DNA from: Comamonas testosteroni
GTDB lineage: Bacteria; Pseudomonadota; Gammaproteobacteria; Burkholderiales; Burkholderiaceae_C
Direction of reading: 5' to 3'
Assembly (NCBI GenBank): GCA_008727115.1
Contig: CP044131.1
Coordinates: 4,072,481 to 4,136,480, forward strand
Length of the DNA stretch: 64,000 bases
Shown: piece by piece, positions 8,601 through 17,752 of the stretch
Layout of the letters: every line of letters begins with the position of its first letter
Numbering within the stretch: position 1 is the stretch's first letter
The notes under the pieces: model-generated
The model's database searches: none
What the model was told of the DNA's origin: nothing
What the model saw: the letters and a program-made list of their open reading frames with translations, nothing else
Translations under genes and position numbers: made by a program

Positions 8601-9729
8601 GCGCGGCAACTGCAAAGTCAATACCATCTGCCTGCAGATTGCCATGCTCACCCAGCCTGCCTTGCGCCGCAGCACCTGTAGGCACATAGTTCAGCCGAAA
8701 ATCTCCGCGCGGCCAGTGCAAGCCGTCATCAGCCGTGAACTGCAGGCCTTGTACGGAGAGTTGATAGCCGTTTTGATGGCGCGCGCGGAAACGTCCCTGC
8801 AAAGCCTGCAAGGACAGTGGTGCGGGCCTGTCGTCCCATTGCAGCTGCAGCTCCTGCACAGCCACATCTGCAACAACGCCCACGGGCTGGCCATGCTCCA
8901 AATCCACCCATGCCCTGACCGAGCCATTGCCCTGCTCCATCTGCCAGCTCTGTGCGGGCAAGTACGCGCCCAAATGAGACAGGTCGATATGAGCGAAGTC
9001 CAGATAGGCCTGCCCACTCCAGCGCTCCAGCCGCCCCTCATGTACCGACAGCAAGGGCTCCTTGAAGCTGCCCATGACCGTAAAGCGCTTCCCCCACTCT
9101 TGCGGCGGTGTGGCATCCATTCGCACGGAGTGATGCCAGCGCTTGTTGCGCAACACCAGATCCACCTCCTGCAGTTGCAAAGGTGCCGCCTGACGCATTT
9201 CGTCAATCCACTGCAGCCTGCCGCTGCGAATGGCGATTTCGGGCTGCGAAAAGACCCAGTCGGAATCCGTTCCTTGTGCTGGATCGGCAGATATGGCAAT
9301 GCCCGCCACAAAAACCTGTCCATCCGCATCGCGGCGCATGGTCAGATCCGGGCTCTCCAGATAGATTTGCTCCACCCCAAGAGTCATCAGTGAGCGGGCA
9401 GAGACTGCCACCACCACCTTGGGCAAAAGCAATGCCTCACTTTGATCGACAGGGTCATGCAGAATGACATCACCCAGCTCGAAAGTCGGCACTAGACCCG
9501 AGCGATGTGCGCTCAATGCGCCTATGGAAACCGGTATACCCAGAGAGCGTGAGGCCAGGGATTCCAGCTCGGGGCGCCACTGCTCGATTCGCGGCACAAT
9601 CCAGAAGTGGAGCACCCCCCAAACGGTGGCCAGCACGAGCCATAGGCTCAGGACCAGTCCAAGAGACCACCGTGCCAAGCTGGCCAGCCTGTGAATTCGG
9701 CGAGTTGGGAGAGGTTTCGGTTCGATCAT
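5599..9729 (-). CDS. yhdP: YhdP-family AsmA-like envelope protein
   Basis: The very long protein (1376 residues from this start) has one N-terminal membrane helix (LGLVLSLWLVLATVWGVLHF) followed by a beta-rich periplasmic body. It matches YhdP/DUF3971 with a C-terminal AsmA-like part (KGQFLKAEPGLAKLLGVLSL; RGDVTIQRGIAKTNNMQMKG). YhdP, TamB and YdbH are bridge-like proteins that carry phospholipids between inner and outer membranes, which is the likely role here. The C-terminus is polar and overlaps the nitrilase start by four bases. The ATG at 9729 (MIEPKPLP) is chosen because it places the basic residues just before the helix; an upstream ATG at 9789 would add 20 residues. glnE is divergent across about 110 bp. 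Confidence 0.9.
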   Translation of the reverse strand: MIEPKPLPTRRIHRLASLARWSLGLVLSLWLVLATVWGVLHFWIVPRIEQWRPELESLASRSLGIPVSIGALSAHRSGLVPTFELGDVILHDPVDQSEALLLPKVVVAVSARSLMTLGVEQIYLESPDLTMRRDADGQVFVAGIAISADPAQGTDSDWVFSQPEIAIRSGRLQWIDEMRQAAPLQLQEVDLVLRNKRWHHSVRMDATPPQEWGKRFTVMGSFKEPLLSVHEGRLERWSGQAYLDFAHIDLSHLGAYLPAQSWQMEQGNGSVRAWVDLEHGQPVGVVADVAVQELQLQWDDRPAPLSLQALQGRFRARHQNGYQLSVQGLQFTADDGLHWPRGDFRLNYVPTGAAAQGRLGEHGNLQADGIDFAVAAQVLHRLPLPDGVQSQLRALAPQGQLRDLQLSWRGPLQQPTQYKASGRFEQLGLQSQASAEGPLSIGIPGVQGLSGKFTLDQDKGEADLSKALHVEKAVLSFPGVFEEPEIPFSQLDGQIRWQVHREGPSKAPSITVQVPRLKFANEDTAGLAQAVWKTGAGTQEQPRLPGLLDLQGQLSRAKGERIYRYLPQELGSDALRYVRDSITAGKASAVNFRVKGELDQVPFEKPGQGEFHISAQVQDVNYQFVPAYLLNAGEKPWPPLTKLSGELVFDRNSMQVRKARGFLGHTAIVVDEAQAEVADWNQTEVEVSAKAHGALGDMLNLIQTSALSGLTANVFDSSKASGNARLSLKLHLPTMDMDHSKVHGEVALAGNTLQLMPEVPVLSQIRGNVHFSEVGFQIDGVQARALGGEVRIEGGMKPAGNGAAAPVMVRVDGTATAQGLREAKEVSELAALARHLQGQARYGLQVKVQHSLPEISLQTDLQGMAVQLPAPFNKPAESALALQIQHTVPPVPKPLTDQISVQWGNKAAAVLERDISAQQARIMRGSVELVETGKAEASLPQAGLQANVQIPVLDLDAWSALLPEEADRAAGAAIPGQEPWRQWLPGQLTLKAQQVQFHGRSLHDVSLQLSHTEQIWHSQIQARELAGNIEYREASALEPGGLVIAKLSRLTVPEAPDEELTATASQESELRELPALQVRVDDFQLGKRSLGKLDVVARNHWLSAGPGMREWQLSRFNITTPEASLAAHGSWGLRSNDKKHPGQTQLQFQLNLRDVGKLLNRFDMPGVVANGQGALQGDISWTGSPVTPLFKTMSGAVHLDVQKGQFLKAEPGLAKLLGVLSLQSLPRRLTLDFRDVFRNGFSFDFMRGDVTIQRGIAKTNNMQMKGVNAAVLMEGSADIDKETQDLHVVVVPEINALSASLVATAINPVVGLSSFLAQMILRGPLIAATTKEFHIHGSWEDPQVTELPKRSVPKGEAGDANQQAAPAADIRSQEEP

Positions 9730-9840
9730 CGGTGGCCTAGCAATGGCAGGAATTATGACCGGCGCCCCTGAGCGCGTTACGGTAACCACATGTTGCCGAG
9801 CTGATTACCTGTATGCCAGACACCATTTTTTACGGCCCGC

Positions 9841-12642
9841 ATGCAGTCCTCAGAGCAAGTCATGGCAGAAAACGCCCTCAATGTTCCTTCCCCGGCCCAG
9901 TACTCGCGCTTTGTGCAGCGCCTTCACCGCCGCTACGAGAACTGGTTCGATGCCTTGCCGCCCGGCGCCCCCGATCTGGCCTTGATGGAACAAGCTCTGG
10001 CCACACTGCAATCGCGCGGCCTGGACCTCTCGGCTTCGCTACGCGTACTGCGCCAGCTGGTGATGGAGCGCATCATTACTCTGGACTGCGAGCAAAGCGC
10101 TCCCCTTGCCATCGTCACCAAGGCGGTCACCGAGCTGGCAGAGCTGACGCTGGATCGCGCCTGCACCCAGGTTCGGGCCGAGCTGGATGCTCGCCATGGC
10201 GCTCCCCTGGGCCCAGAAGGCCAGCCCGTACAGCTTTGGATCATCGGAATGGGAAAGCTGGGAGCGCGCGAGCTCAATGTCTCCAGCGACATCGATCTGA
10301 TCTACGTCTACGAGCATGACGGCGACACCCAGGGCCTGGCCGACGGCCGCGGTGTCATCTCCAATCATGAATACTTTGGCCGGGCCGTCAAAGGCATCTT
10401 CAGCCTGATTGGTGACACCACCGAGCATGGCTTTGTCTTTCGCGTTGACCTGGCTCTGCGCCCGAACGGCAACTCGGGGGCACCTGCAGTCTCTTTGGCC
10501 TCTCTAGAGGAATACCTGCAAATACATGGTCGTGAATGGGAGCGTTTTGCCTGGCTCAAGAGCCGCATCGTCGCCCCGCTGGCCGATATTCAGACTCCCA
10601 ATGTCCAGGCTCTGCGCGGTGTCGTGCTGCCCTTTGTGTTCCGCCGCTACCTGGACTATGTGGTGTTCGACTCACTGCGCAGCCTGCACCGCCAGATACG
10701 CGAGCACGCGACCAAGCGCAGTGCCGGCCACCCCGAGCGCGCCAACGACGTCAAGCTCTCACGCGGCGGCATTCGCGAAATCGAATTCATCGTGCAACTG
10801 CTGCAGGTCGTGCGTGGCGGCCAGTTCCCAGAGCTGCGCTGCCGCCCTACGCTGGAGGCCCTGCAGCGACTGGTACGCGCCAACCTCATGAGCAAAGAGA
10901 TTGCCGACGCCCTGACCCGCGCCTACACCTTCTTGCGTCAGGTAGAGCACCGCATTCAGTACCTGGACGATCAGCAAACCCATGTGCTGCCGACTCGGGA
11001 CGATGATTTGCTGTGGATTGCCCGCACCATGGGCTTTGCAGATGCCTGCGCCTTCTTGCACCAGCTCGATGAGCACCGCGAGCTGGTAGCCCAGGAATTC
11101 GATACCTTGCTCGGCGGCGATTCCCAACAATGCAGCAATGGCAAGTGCCATGCGGCTCAGGCATCCAGCAGCACCGCATCACCCCAGGAAATCGAAGACA
11201 TGATCGAGCTGCTGCCCCCGGCATTGGCCGGTCAGGTCGCAGACTGGCGCAGCAGTGCCCGCATTACCGGCCTGCGCGATGAAGCCCGTGCACGCCTGTT
11301 CCGCTTGGTCGAGCGCACGGCTCAATGGGTGGAACAAGGGCAGTCCAGCGAAGAAGCCGCCAAGCGCTTTCTGAACTGGCTGGAGCCTTTGCTGCGCCGC
11401 GAAAGCTACCTCGCTTTGCTACTGGAACGCCCGGCTGTCCATGAAAGATTGCTACACCTTTTGGGTGCTGCGCGCTGGCCTGCCCGTTATCTGCAGCAGC
11501 ACCCCGGCGTAATCGACGAACTGGCCAGCGACGCCATCTTCAAGGAGCGCTTTGTCGCCGCCGATTTCGAGCGCGAACTGGCACTGCGCCTGGCCGCACT
11601 GCAGTCCACGGGCGAGGACGACGACGAGACCCTGCTCAATCTGCTGCGCCGCGCCCACCATGCCGAGGTCTTCCGAACTCTGGCTCGAGACATCGAAGGC
11701 AGCATCACCGTCGAGCAAGTGGCCGACGATCTGAGTGCACTGGCCGACAGTGTGTTGCGTGTCACCGCTCAATGGTGCTGGGAACGCCTCAAAAATCGCC
11801 ATCGCGAAACACCGCGCTTCGGCATCGTGGGCTACGGCAAGCTGGGCGGCAAGGAGCTGGGCTACGGCAGCGATCTGGATATCGTCTTTGTCTTTGATGA
11901 CGACGATGACCGCGCCCCCGAGGTCTATGCCGCTTATGTTCGCAAGCTCATCAACTGGCTCACGGTGAAGACCGGCGAAGGCGATCTGTTCGAGATCGAC
12001 ACCGCCCTGCGCCCCAACGGCAGCTCCGGCCTGCTGGTGACCAGCTTCGAGTCCTATGCCAACTACCAGCAGCAGCGCGGCAGCAATACCGCCTGGACCT
12101 GGGAGCATCAGGCCATGACTCGCGCCCGCTTTGTGCTGGGAAGTCGCGATTTTCGCTTGCCCACGGGTGAGCCGGCGATCAACCTGCACTTGCACCAGCG
12201 CTTTGATACCGTTCGAGAAGCCGTCATCACCGCAGCGCGCGATGCCATGGCTCTGCGCAGTGAAATTGAAGCCATGCGCGAGCGCGTGCGCAGCGCACAC
12301 CCCGTACGCAGCGGACTGTTTGATGTCAAGCACAGCCCAGGCGGCATGGTGGATGTGGAGTTTGCCGTTCAGTACCTAGTACTGGCTCACTCGGGCGAGC
12401 ATCGTGAGCTGATTGCCAACGTCGGCAATATTGCACTGCTGCAGCGGGCCGAGGATGCTGGCCTGCTGCCCCAGGGCGTGGGCTATGCCGCCGCCAAAGC
12501 CTACCGGGAGCTACGCCGCCTGCAACACGTGGCAAGACTCGATGAGCGCTCGGGCCAGCTGGAGCCTGAGCAAGCCAGGGCACAGTGCGAAGCCGTGCTC
12601 AAGCTCTGGAGCGCCGTGTTCACCCCGCCTCTCAATCACTGA
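9841..12642 (+). CDS. glnE: Glutamine synthetase adenylyltransferase / adenylyl-removing enzyme
   Basis: The 933-residue protein has duplicated nucleotidyltransferase domains: the first with GMGKLGARELNVSSDIDLIY (about 137-156), the second with GYGKLGGKELGYGSDLDIVF (about 664-683). The GS-D-D metal motifs appear in both. The N-terminal half removes AMP from glutamine synthetase and the C-terminal half adds it, under control of PII; this tunes nitrogen assimilation in the cytoplasm. Length and motif order fit a complete enzyme. The ATG at 9841 gives the longest frame; the ATG at 9862 (MAENALNVP) is equally possible, and neither has a strong ribosome site. The gene stands alone, and no strong hairpin with a T-run follows directly. 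Confidence 0.96.
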   Translation: MQSSEQVMAENALNVPSPAQYSRFVQRLHRRYENWFDALPPGAPDLALMEQALATLQSRGLDLSASLRVLRQLVMERIITLDCEQSAPLAIVTKAVTELAELTLDRACTQVRAELDARHGAPLGPEGQPVQLWIIGMGKLGARELNVSSDIDLIYVYEHDGDTQGLADGRGVISNHEYFGRAVKGIFSLIGDTTEHGFVFRVDLALRPNGNSGAPAVSLASLEEYLQIHGREWERFAWLKSRIVAPLADIQTPNVQALRGVVLPFVFRRYLDYVVFDSLRSLHRQIREHATKRSAGHPERANDVKLSRGGIREIEFIVQLLQVVRGGQFPELRCRPTLEALQRLVRANLMSKEIADALTRAYTFLRQVEHRIQYLDDQQTHVLPTRDDDLLWIARTMGFADACAFLHQLDEHRELVAQEFDTLLGGDSQQCSNGKCHAAQASSSTASPQEIEDMIELLPPALAGQVADWRSSARITGLRDEARARLFRLVERTAQWVEQGQSSEEAAKRFLNWLEPLLRRESYLALLLERPAVHERLLHLLGAARWPARYLQQHPGVIDELASDAIFKERFVAADFERELALRLAALQSTGEDDDETLLNLLRRAHHAEVFRTLARDIEGSITVEQVADDLSALADSVLRVTAQWCWERLKNRHRETPRFGIVGYGKLGGKELGYGSDLDIVFVFDDDDDRAPEVYAAYVRKLINWLTVKTGEGDLFEIDTALRPNGSSGLLVTSFESYANYQQQRGSNTAWTWEHQAMTRARFVLGSRDFRLPTGEPAINLHLHQRFDTVREAVITAARDAMALRSEIEAMRERVRSAHPVRSGLFDVKHSPGGMVDVEFAVQYLVLAHSGEHRELIANVGNIALLQRAEDAGLLPQGVGYAAAKAYRELRRLQHVARLDERSGQLEPEQARAQCEAVLKLWSAVFTPPLNH

Positions 12643-12838
12643 GCTTCCCACTCGGCGGGGTACTCATGACTGAGCCGGTACCGCCCCGCCGGCGGGCTGG
12701 CAGGATTCATCAAAGGCCGCCTACAGCTAGTACGAATTTGTTACACAAATGAAACCCATTGGATCCGGAACTTCTGCAACAGTGTCGCATCAGATGAACA
12801 TATGCACTGAGTTGAAAGACCTGCAGTACCGTATTTAC

Positions 12839-12935
12839 AGTTGCGAAGCCCTTGGGTCTGCCCATTGAAAATTCCCCGGAGCGCTTCTCCTCCCTCCCTC
12901 TCTTAATTCGTTTCGGGAAGCTTCGCAACTTTTTT
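12839..12935 (+). ncRNA. Candidate small RNA with closing stem and poly-T end
   Basis: Arms AGTTGCGAAGC (12839-12849) and GCTTCGCAACT (12920-12930) are perfect complements and are followed directly by TTTTTT. They enclose about 70 bases that include the pyrimidine run CTCCTCCCTCCCTCTC (12886-12901), an anti-Shine-Dalgarno-like sequence likely to sit in the loop. This fits a short RNA of about 100 nt ending at its own terminator. A TTGAAA lies at 12812, but its spacing to TATTTA (12832) is poor, so the promoter is unclear. It is not 4.5S or 6S RNA by motif. It could instead be only an extended glnE terminator. Confidence 0.4.
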
Positions 12936-12942
12936 ATTCCAG

Positions 12943-12973
12943 CAAAAAGGCCACTGACAAGTGGCCTTTTTCT
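12943..12973. terminator. Bidirectional terminator between the candidate sRNA and the GST gene
   Basis: AAAAAGGCCACT-GACA-AGTGGCCTTTTT is a perfect hairpin with A and T flanks. It can end plus-strand transcripts from glnE or the sRNA and the minus-strand GST transcript, whose stop is at 12992. Confidence 0.88.
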
Positions 12974-12991
12974 TTGTATTGGCTGTGAAGA

Positions 12992-13609
12992 TCAATGTGG
13001 CACGGTGTTCGCAAAACTGGGGCGCGCCGCCAGCTTTTTCAGCAATGCATCCAGGTTTGCATGGTCAGCGCGCCAGTCCAGTTCGGGAAAGCGAAAATCC
13101 AGCCAGGCCAGTGCACAGCACACGCTGACATCTGCCAGCGTCGGATGGGCACCACCACAGCAAAACGGCTTTTCTCCCAGCCCCTGGGACATGACTTGCA
13201 ATGCGGCCTTTACTTTGCCCATCTGTCTGCCCATCCAGGCCTGGCTACGCTGCTCTTGGCTGCGTCCGGGCCAGACCGCTTCCATACGGGCCAAAATGGC
13301 CGCATCCAGCACCCCATCGGCCAGAGCCTCCCAGGTCTTGACCTCGGCACGTTCGCGCCCTGTGCCGGGGATCAGCTTGCCCACGGGCGAGAGCGTGTCC
13401 AGATATTCGACGATGACACGCGAATCGAACATCGCCTCCGTGCCATCCATCTCCAGACGCGGCACCTTGCCCAAAGGGTTGCCCGTTCCGGGGCTGAGCG
13501 CTTCCTCCCAGGGGTTCTCCTCGACAAACTGATAGTCCAGCTTTTTTTCGGCCAGCACGACGCGGACTTTGCGCACAAAGGGGCTGGTGGTGGAGCCTAT
13601 TAATTTCAT
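12992..13609 (-). CDS. Glutathione S-transferase
   Basis: The 205-residue protein starts MKLIGSTTSPFVRKVRVVLA, a thioredoxin-fold N-terminus in which the SPFVRKVR motif supplies the glutathione-binding Ser or Tyr. GNPLGKVPRLEMDG holds the cis-Pro and MFDSRVIVEYLD the Glu/Ser-type GSH contact. An all-helical C-terminal domain follows. Proteins of this type (YibF-like) conjugate or reduce electrophiles with glutathione; the substrate cannot be inferred. The ATG at 13609 is chosen over a longer frame to 13732 because the fold begins exactly there. purB is divergent, 170 bp away. Confidence 0.88.
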   Translation of the reverse strand: MKLIGSTTSPFVRKVRVVLAEKKLDYQFVEENPWEEALSPGTGNPLGKVPRLEMDGTEAMFDSRVIVEYLDTLSPVGKLIPGTGRERAEVKTWEALADGVLDAAILARMEAVWPGRSQEQRSQAWMGRQMGKVKAALQVMSQGLGEKPFCCGGAHPTLADVSVCCALAWLDFRFPELDWRADHANLDALLKKLAARPSFANTVPH

Positions 13610-13611
13610 AG

Positions 13612-15159
<1,548 letters not shown>

Positions 15160-15161
15160 AA

Positions 15162-15203
15162 AGATAGCTGCTAGCGCTTGATGTACAAGCGCTTCAGCAT
15201 CAA
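15162..15203 (+). repeat. Dispersed intergenic repeat, family A (ATAGCTGCTAGCGCTT type)
   Basis: ATAGCTGCTAGCGCTTGATG is followed by the near-inverted ACAAGCGCTTCAGCATCAAA. This is the best-preserved copy of a short palindromic element present at about ten places in the window. It lies immediately after purB and before its terminator. Confidence 0.7.
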
Positions 15204-15249
15204 AGAGCTGCCAAAGCCAATATTGATTGGCGCTGGCAGCTCTTGTTTT
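15204..15249 (+). terminator. Terminator after purB
   Basis: A long imperfect hairpin, AGAGCTGCCAAAGCCAAT / ATTGGCGCTGGCAGCTCT, is followed by TGTTTTTG. Confidence 0.85.
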
Positions 15250-15301
15250 TGATAGTTTTCAAAATGACTGCCTGCGGGCAGCACCCACCACGGAACCCGC
15301 C

Positions 15302-15862
15302 ATGGCCATCAAGTCCACCATCTTCAAAGCCAATCTGTCGATTGCCGATATCGACCACAGCTACTACGCCGACCACAATCTGACCCTGGCCCGCCACCCC
15401 AGCGAGACCGACGAGCGCATGATGGTGCGCCTGGTCGCCCTGGCGCTGAATGCCCACCAGCTGCAGGACCTGTGCAATGGCGACGGTACGCTGGGTTTTG
15501 GCGTGGGCCTGTCCGACCCCGATGATCCGGACGTGCACATCACCGACTTCACCGGCCAGAAGCGTCTGTGGATCGAAGTCGGCCAACCCGACGAAAAGCC
15601 CATCACCAAGGCCTGCAACAAGTCCGACCATGTGCTGGTCTACCCCTTCAACCACGCCGCCCATGTCTGGTGGAAAGGCCTGGAAGGCAAGGTCAACCGC
15701 CAGCAAAAGCTGGAAGTGCTCTACATCGACTCCGAAGTCTCTCAGCAACTCGTTTCCCTGGCCGAGCGCAGCATGCAGCTGCAGGCCACGATTCAGGAAG
15801 GGCAACTGACGCTGTCCAGCAATCTGGGCACGGTGTTTGTCGAACCCACGCGCTGGAAATAA
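15302..15862 (+). CDS. yaeQ: YaeQ family protein
   Basis: The 186-residue protein starts MAIKSTIFKANLSIADIDHS and contains LTLARHPSETDERMMVRL and KRLWIEVGQPDEK, the YaeQ hallmarks. YaeQ has a PD-(D/E)XK nuclease-like fold; the E. coli protein was reported as a suppressor of RfaH loss, but its biochemical role is not settled. The D-(x)n-E-V motif in LWIEVGQPDE is the expected core. The start at 15302 removes 25 unlikely upstream residues. The gene stands alone between purB and a convergent small gene. Confidence 0.9.
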   Translation: MAIKSTIFKANLSIADIDHSYYADHNLTLARHPSETDERMMVRLVALALNAHQLQDLCNGDGTLGFGVGLSDPDDPDVHITDFTGQKRLWIEVGQPDEKPITKACNKSDHVLVYPFNHAAHVWWKGLEGKVNRQQKLEVLYIDSEVSQQLVSLAERSMQLQATIQEGQLTLSSNLGTVFVEPTRWK

Positions 15863-15894
15863 GCTACTGAAACACGCACTTGCTTTGGCGCTAG

Positions 15895-15985
15895 ATGCCT
15901 GGCAAGGGCGGCCCCGCCGCGAAGGCATCGTCCCCATCCCGCGAAGCGGGAAAGGGGGAAGGCTCTTAGCGCTTCAGGGGTTCAG
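15895..15985 (+). repeat. Dispersed GC-rich repeat, family B, diverged copy
   Basis: GGCAAGGGCGGCCCCGCCGCGAAG..CATCGTCCCC..AGCGGGAAAGGGGGAAG..GCGCTTCAGGGG matches the consensus of the other family B copies. The TTCAGGGGG edge holds the stop codon of the convergent DUF3717/DUF1289 gene (TGA read on the minus strand at 15982-15984). Confidence 0.65.
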
Positions 15986-16401
15986 GGGGTGTGTTTTCGC
16001 TCCACGGCGCGCTCTGCATAGCGGTTAAAGCGCCAGGAGTCACCCTCCACCGTAATGCGCCGCCACACGGCGCGCTTTTCGGCCGGCTCCATCGCCGTCC
16101 ACAGCTGCACTTCGTCAAAGCTGCGGCCACAGCCCTTGCACTTTTCGTCACCCTGGCTGGTGGAGCAAATCGCAATGCAGGGCGTATCGGGGGTGGTGTC
16201 AAACCATGTCAGCCAGGCCGCCATGGCATAGGAAGGAAAGCCCTCCACGGCCACCTCGGACTCGCGCGCATAAATCATCAGTGCATACACCTGGGCCAGC
16301 GCCCGCACCTCGGGGGTCAACAACACGCCATCCGGAGAGGGAGAGCGATCTCGCCAGTAGTTGATGGCAGCTTCGATGTCGGTGATGTGAATGGCAGTCA
16401 T
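15982..16401 (-). CDS. DUF3717 + DUF1289 small protein
   Basis: The 139-residue protein has an N-terminal DUF3717-like helix segment (MTAIHITDIEAAINYWRDR; about residues 1-65) and a C-terminal DUF1289-like zinc-ribbon segment (CIAICSTSQGDEKCKGCGRS, with four cysteines in C-x3-C-x8-C-x2-C, then the typical WTAMEPAEKRAVWRRI). The cysteines could bind Zn or an Fe-S cluster. No function is established for either domain. The ATG at 16401 starts the conserved part; a longer frame to 16431 is possible. Its TGA stop sits in the edge of a family B repeat. Confidence 0.78.
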   Translation of the reverse strand: MTAIHITDIEAAINYWRDRSPSPDGVLLTPEVRALAQVYALMIYARESEVAVEGFPSYAMAAWLTWFDTTPDTPCIAICSTSQGDEKCKGCGRSFDEVQLWTAMEPAEKRAVWRRITVEGDSWRFNRYAERAVERKHTP

Positions 16402-16572
16402 GGAGCGGGAATCATAAGCCGCCACCGCCAAGCCTGCCCCGACAAGGTTGCTCCATTTTTAGTAGCTAAAAATGCTGCCTGCCAGCTCACCGCAAGACAC
16501 ATGCCCGAGAAAAAACCCAGAAAACAAATGGGTTTTGAAACTTGTCATCGACGGCGCACTGTGTTGAAATCG

Positions 16573-16738
16573 CCCCCTTCGAAGGGGAGTAGCTCAACCA
16601 GCCTGTGCGCGCACAAGTCTGGCAGCGAACTGGTCGTCAATACGAAGCTTCACGCTTCCGGCCATTCGGATTGCAGTCATGCTGCAGTCGAGCAAGACCT
16701 TTGATGGACCCGTGACGGTCGATCAAAGAACTCCCCGA
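16573..16738 (+). promoter_or_regulatory. yybP-ykoY manganese riboswitch
   Basis: The 5' arm GGGGAGTAGCTCAACCAGCC (16584-16603) and the 3' arm GATCAAAGAACTCCCC (16721-16736) carry the conserved yybP-ykoY features: GGGGAGTAG at the first strand, a GTCAATACGAAGC internal segment, and GAGCAAGACCTTTGATGGACC (16690-16710) pairing towards TCAAAG. The class senses Mn2+ and usually sits before Mn exporters, including TerC/Alx proteins, exactly as here. Between it and the terC ATG (16862) lie about 120 bases that may form the expression platform. Recognised from remembered motif structure, not from a covariance search. Confidence 0.85.
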
Positions 16739-16861
16739 GCCAGGTTTCCTTGCCCGGATGGGTGCTTAGGCTTACGTCGCAATGGTCAATTAGTATCAGC
16801 GGCAAGCGCGGCACATGCGTCACACTTGCTGCGACAACATTCGACAACGAGGAAAAAACAC

Positions 16862-17617
16862 ATGGACCTGGACTTTCTCACCCATGCGCCCTTCTGGATC
16901 GCGCTGGGCCAGATCATCATCATCGACATTCTGCTGGGCGGCGACAACGCCGTCGTGATTGCGCTTGCCTGCCGCAAGCTGCCACCTGAGCAGCGCCGCA
17001 AGGGCATCATTTACGGCACGGCCGGTGCCATCATCCTGCGCATCATCCTGATCGCCTTCGCCATGGTGCTGCTGGCCCTGCCCTTCCTGAAGGTCGTGGG
17101 CGCCATCTTGCTGGTCTGGATCGGTATCAAGCTGATTGCTCCCGATGACGACGATCACGACAACATCCAGGGCAGCGACAAGCTGTTTGCAGCCATCAAG
17201 ACCATCATCGTGGCCGACCTGGTGATGTCCGTGGACAACGTGATCGCCATTGCCGGCGCCGCACAAAGCTCGGGCGAACACCAGATGCTGCTGATCGTGC
17301 TGGGTCTGCTGATCTCGGTGCCTATCATCGTCTGGGGCTCGCAGCTGGTCATCAAGCTGATGGAGCGCTTCCCCCTGATCATCGTGGCTGGCGGCATGCT
17401 GCTGGGCTGGATCGCTGGCGGCATGCTGGTGACCGACCCCGTGTTCGTCAATACCGAAAAGTGGCTGTGGATGCCCAAGCTGGGTACGACCGATGCACAA
17501 GGCCTGGCTGAAATCTCCAGAGCCCTGTACTGGTCCGCTCACATTGGTGGCGCCCTGCTGGTGCTGGCTCTGGGCAAGTTCATTGCCAGCCGCCGCCCCG
17601 CCCCTGCAGCCCACTAA
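16862..17617 (+). CDS. TerC-family membrane protein, probable Mn2+ exporter
   Basis: The 251-residue protein has about seven membrane helices and the TerC signature: an acidic helix with GGDNAVVIAL near the N-terminus and VADLVMSVDNVIAIAGAA in the middle. The paired acidic/Asn residues (GDN, SVDN) are proposed ion ligands. TerC/Alx proteins export manganese, in some cases loading secreted metalloproteins. The preceding yybP-ykoY riboswitch strongly supports Mn export in response to excess Mn. ATG 16862 follows GAGGAAAAAAC. A paralogue without the riboswitch is at 34715-35404. Confidence 0.92.
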   Translation: MDLDFLTHAPFWIALGQIIIIDILLGGDNAVVIALACRKLPPEQRRKGIIYGTAGAIILRIILIAFAMVLLALPFLKVVGAILLVWIGIKLIAPDDDDHDNIQGSDKLFAAIKTIIVADLVMSVDNVIAIAGAAQSSGEHQMLLIVLGLLISVPIIVWGSQLVIKLMERFPLIIVAGGMLLGWIAGGMLVTDPVFVNTEKWLWMPKLGTTDAQGLAEISRALYWSAHIGGALLVLALGKFIASRRPAPAAH

Positions 17618-17634
17618 GTTCTGCAAATCCGATC

Positions 17635-17676
17635 ATTCGTGATGAAAGGCGGGAACTGACCGCCCCATTCACGAAT
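17635..17676 (+). promoter_or_regulatory. Extended hairpin between terC and the next gene
   Basis: ATTCGTGATG and CATTCACGAAT (one bulged T) enclose GGCGG-GAACTGA-CCGCC. There is no T-run, so it is not a standard terminator. It may be an RNA processing or stability element. Confidence 0.45.
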
Positions 17677-17752
17677 CACAACGGAAACAAGCCGGCCCCA
17701 TGCAACTGCCAGGGGCCGCATTCTTCAACCTTCGTTCCAGTTAGGACGCACT

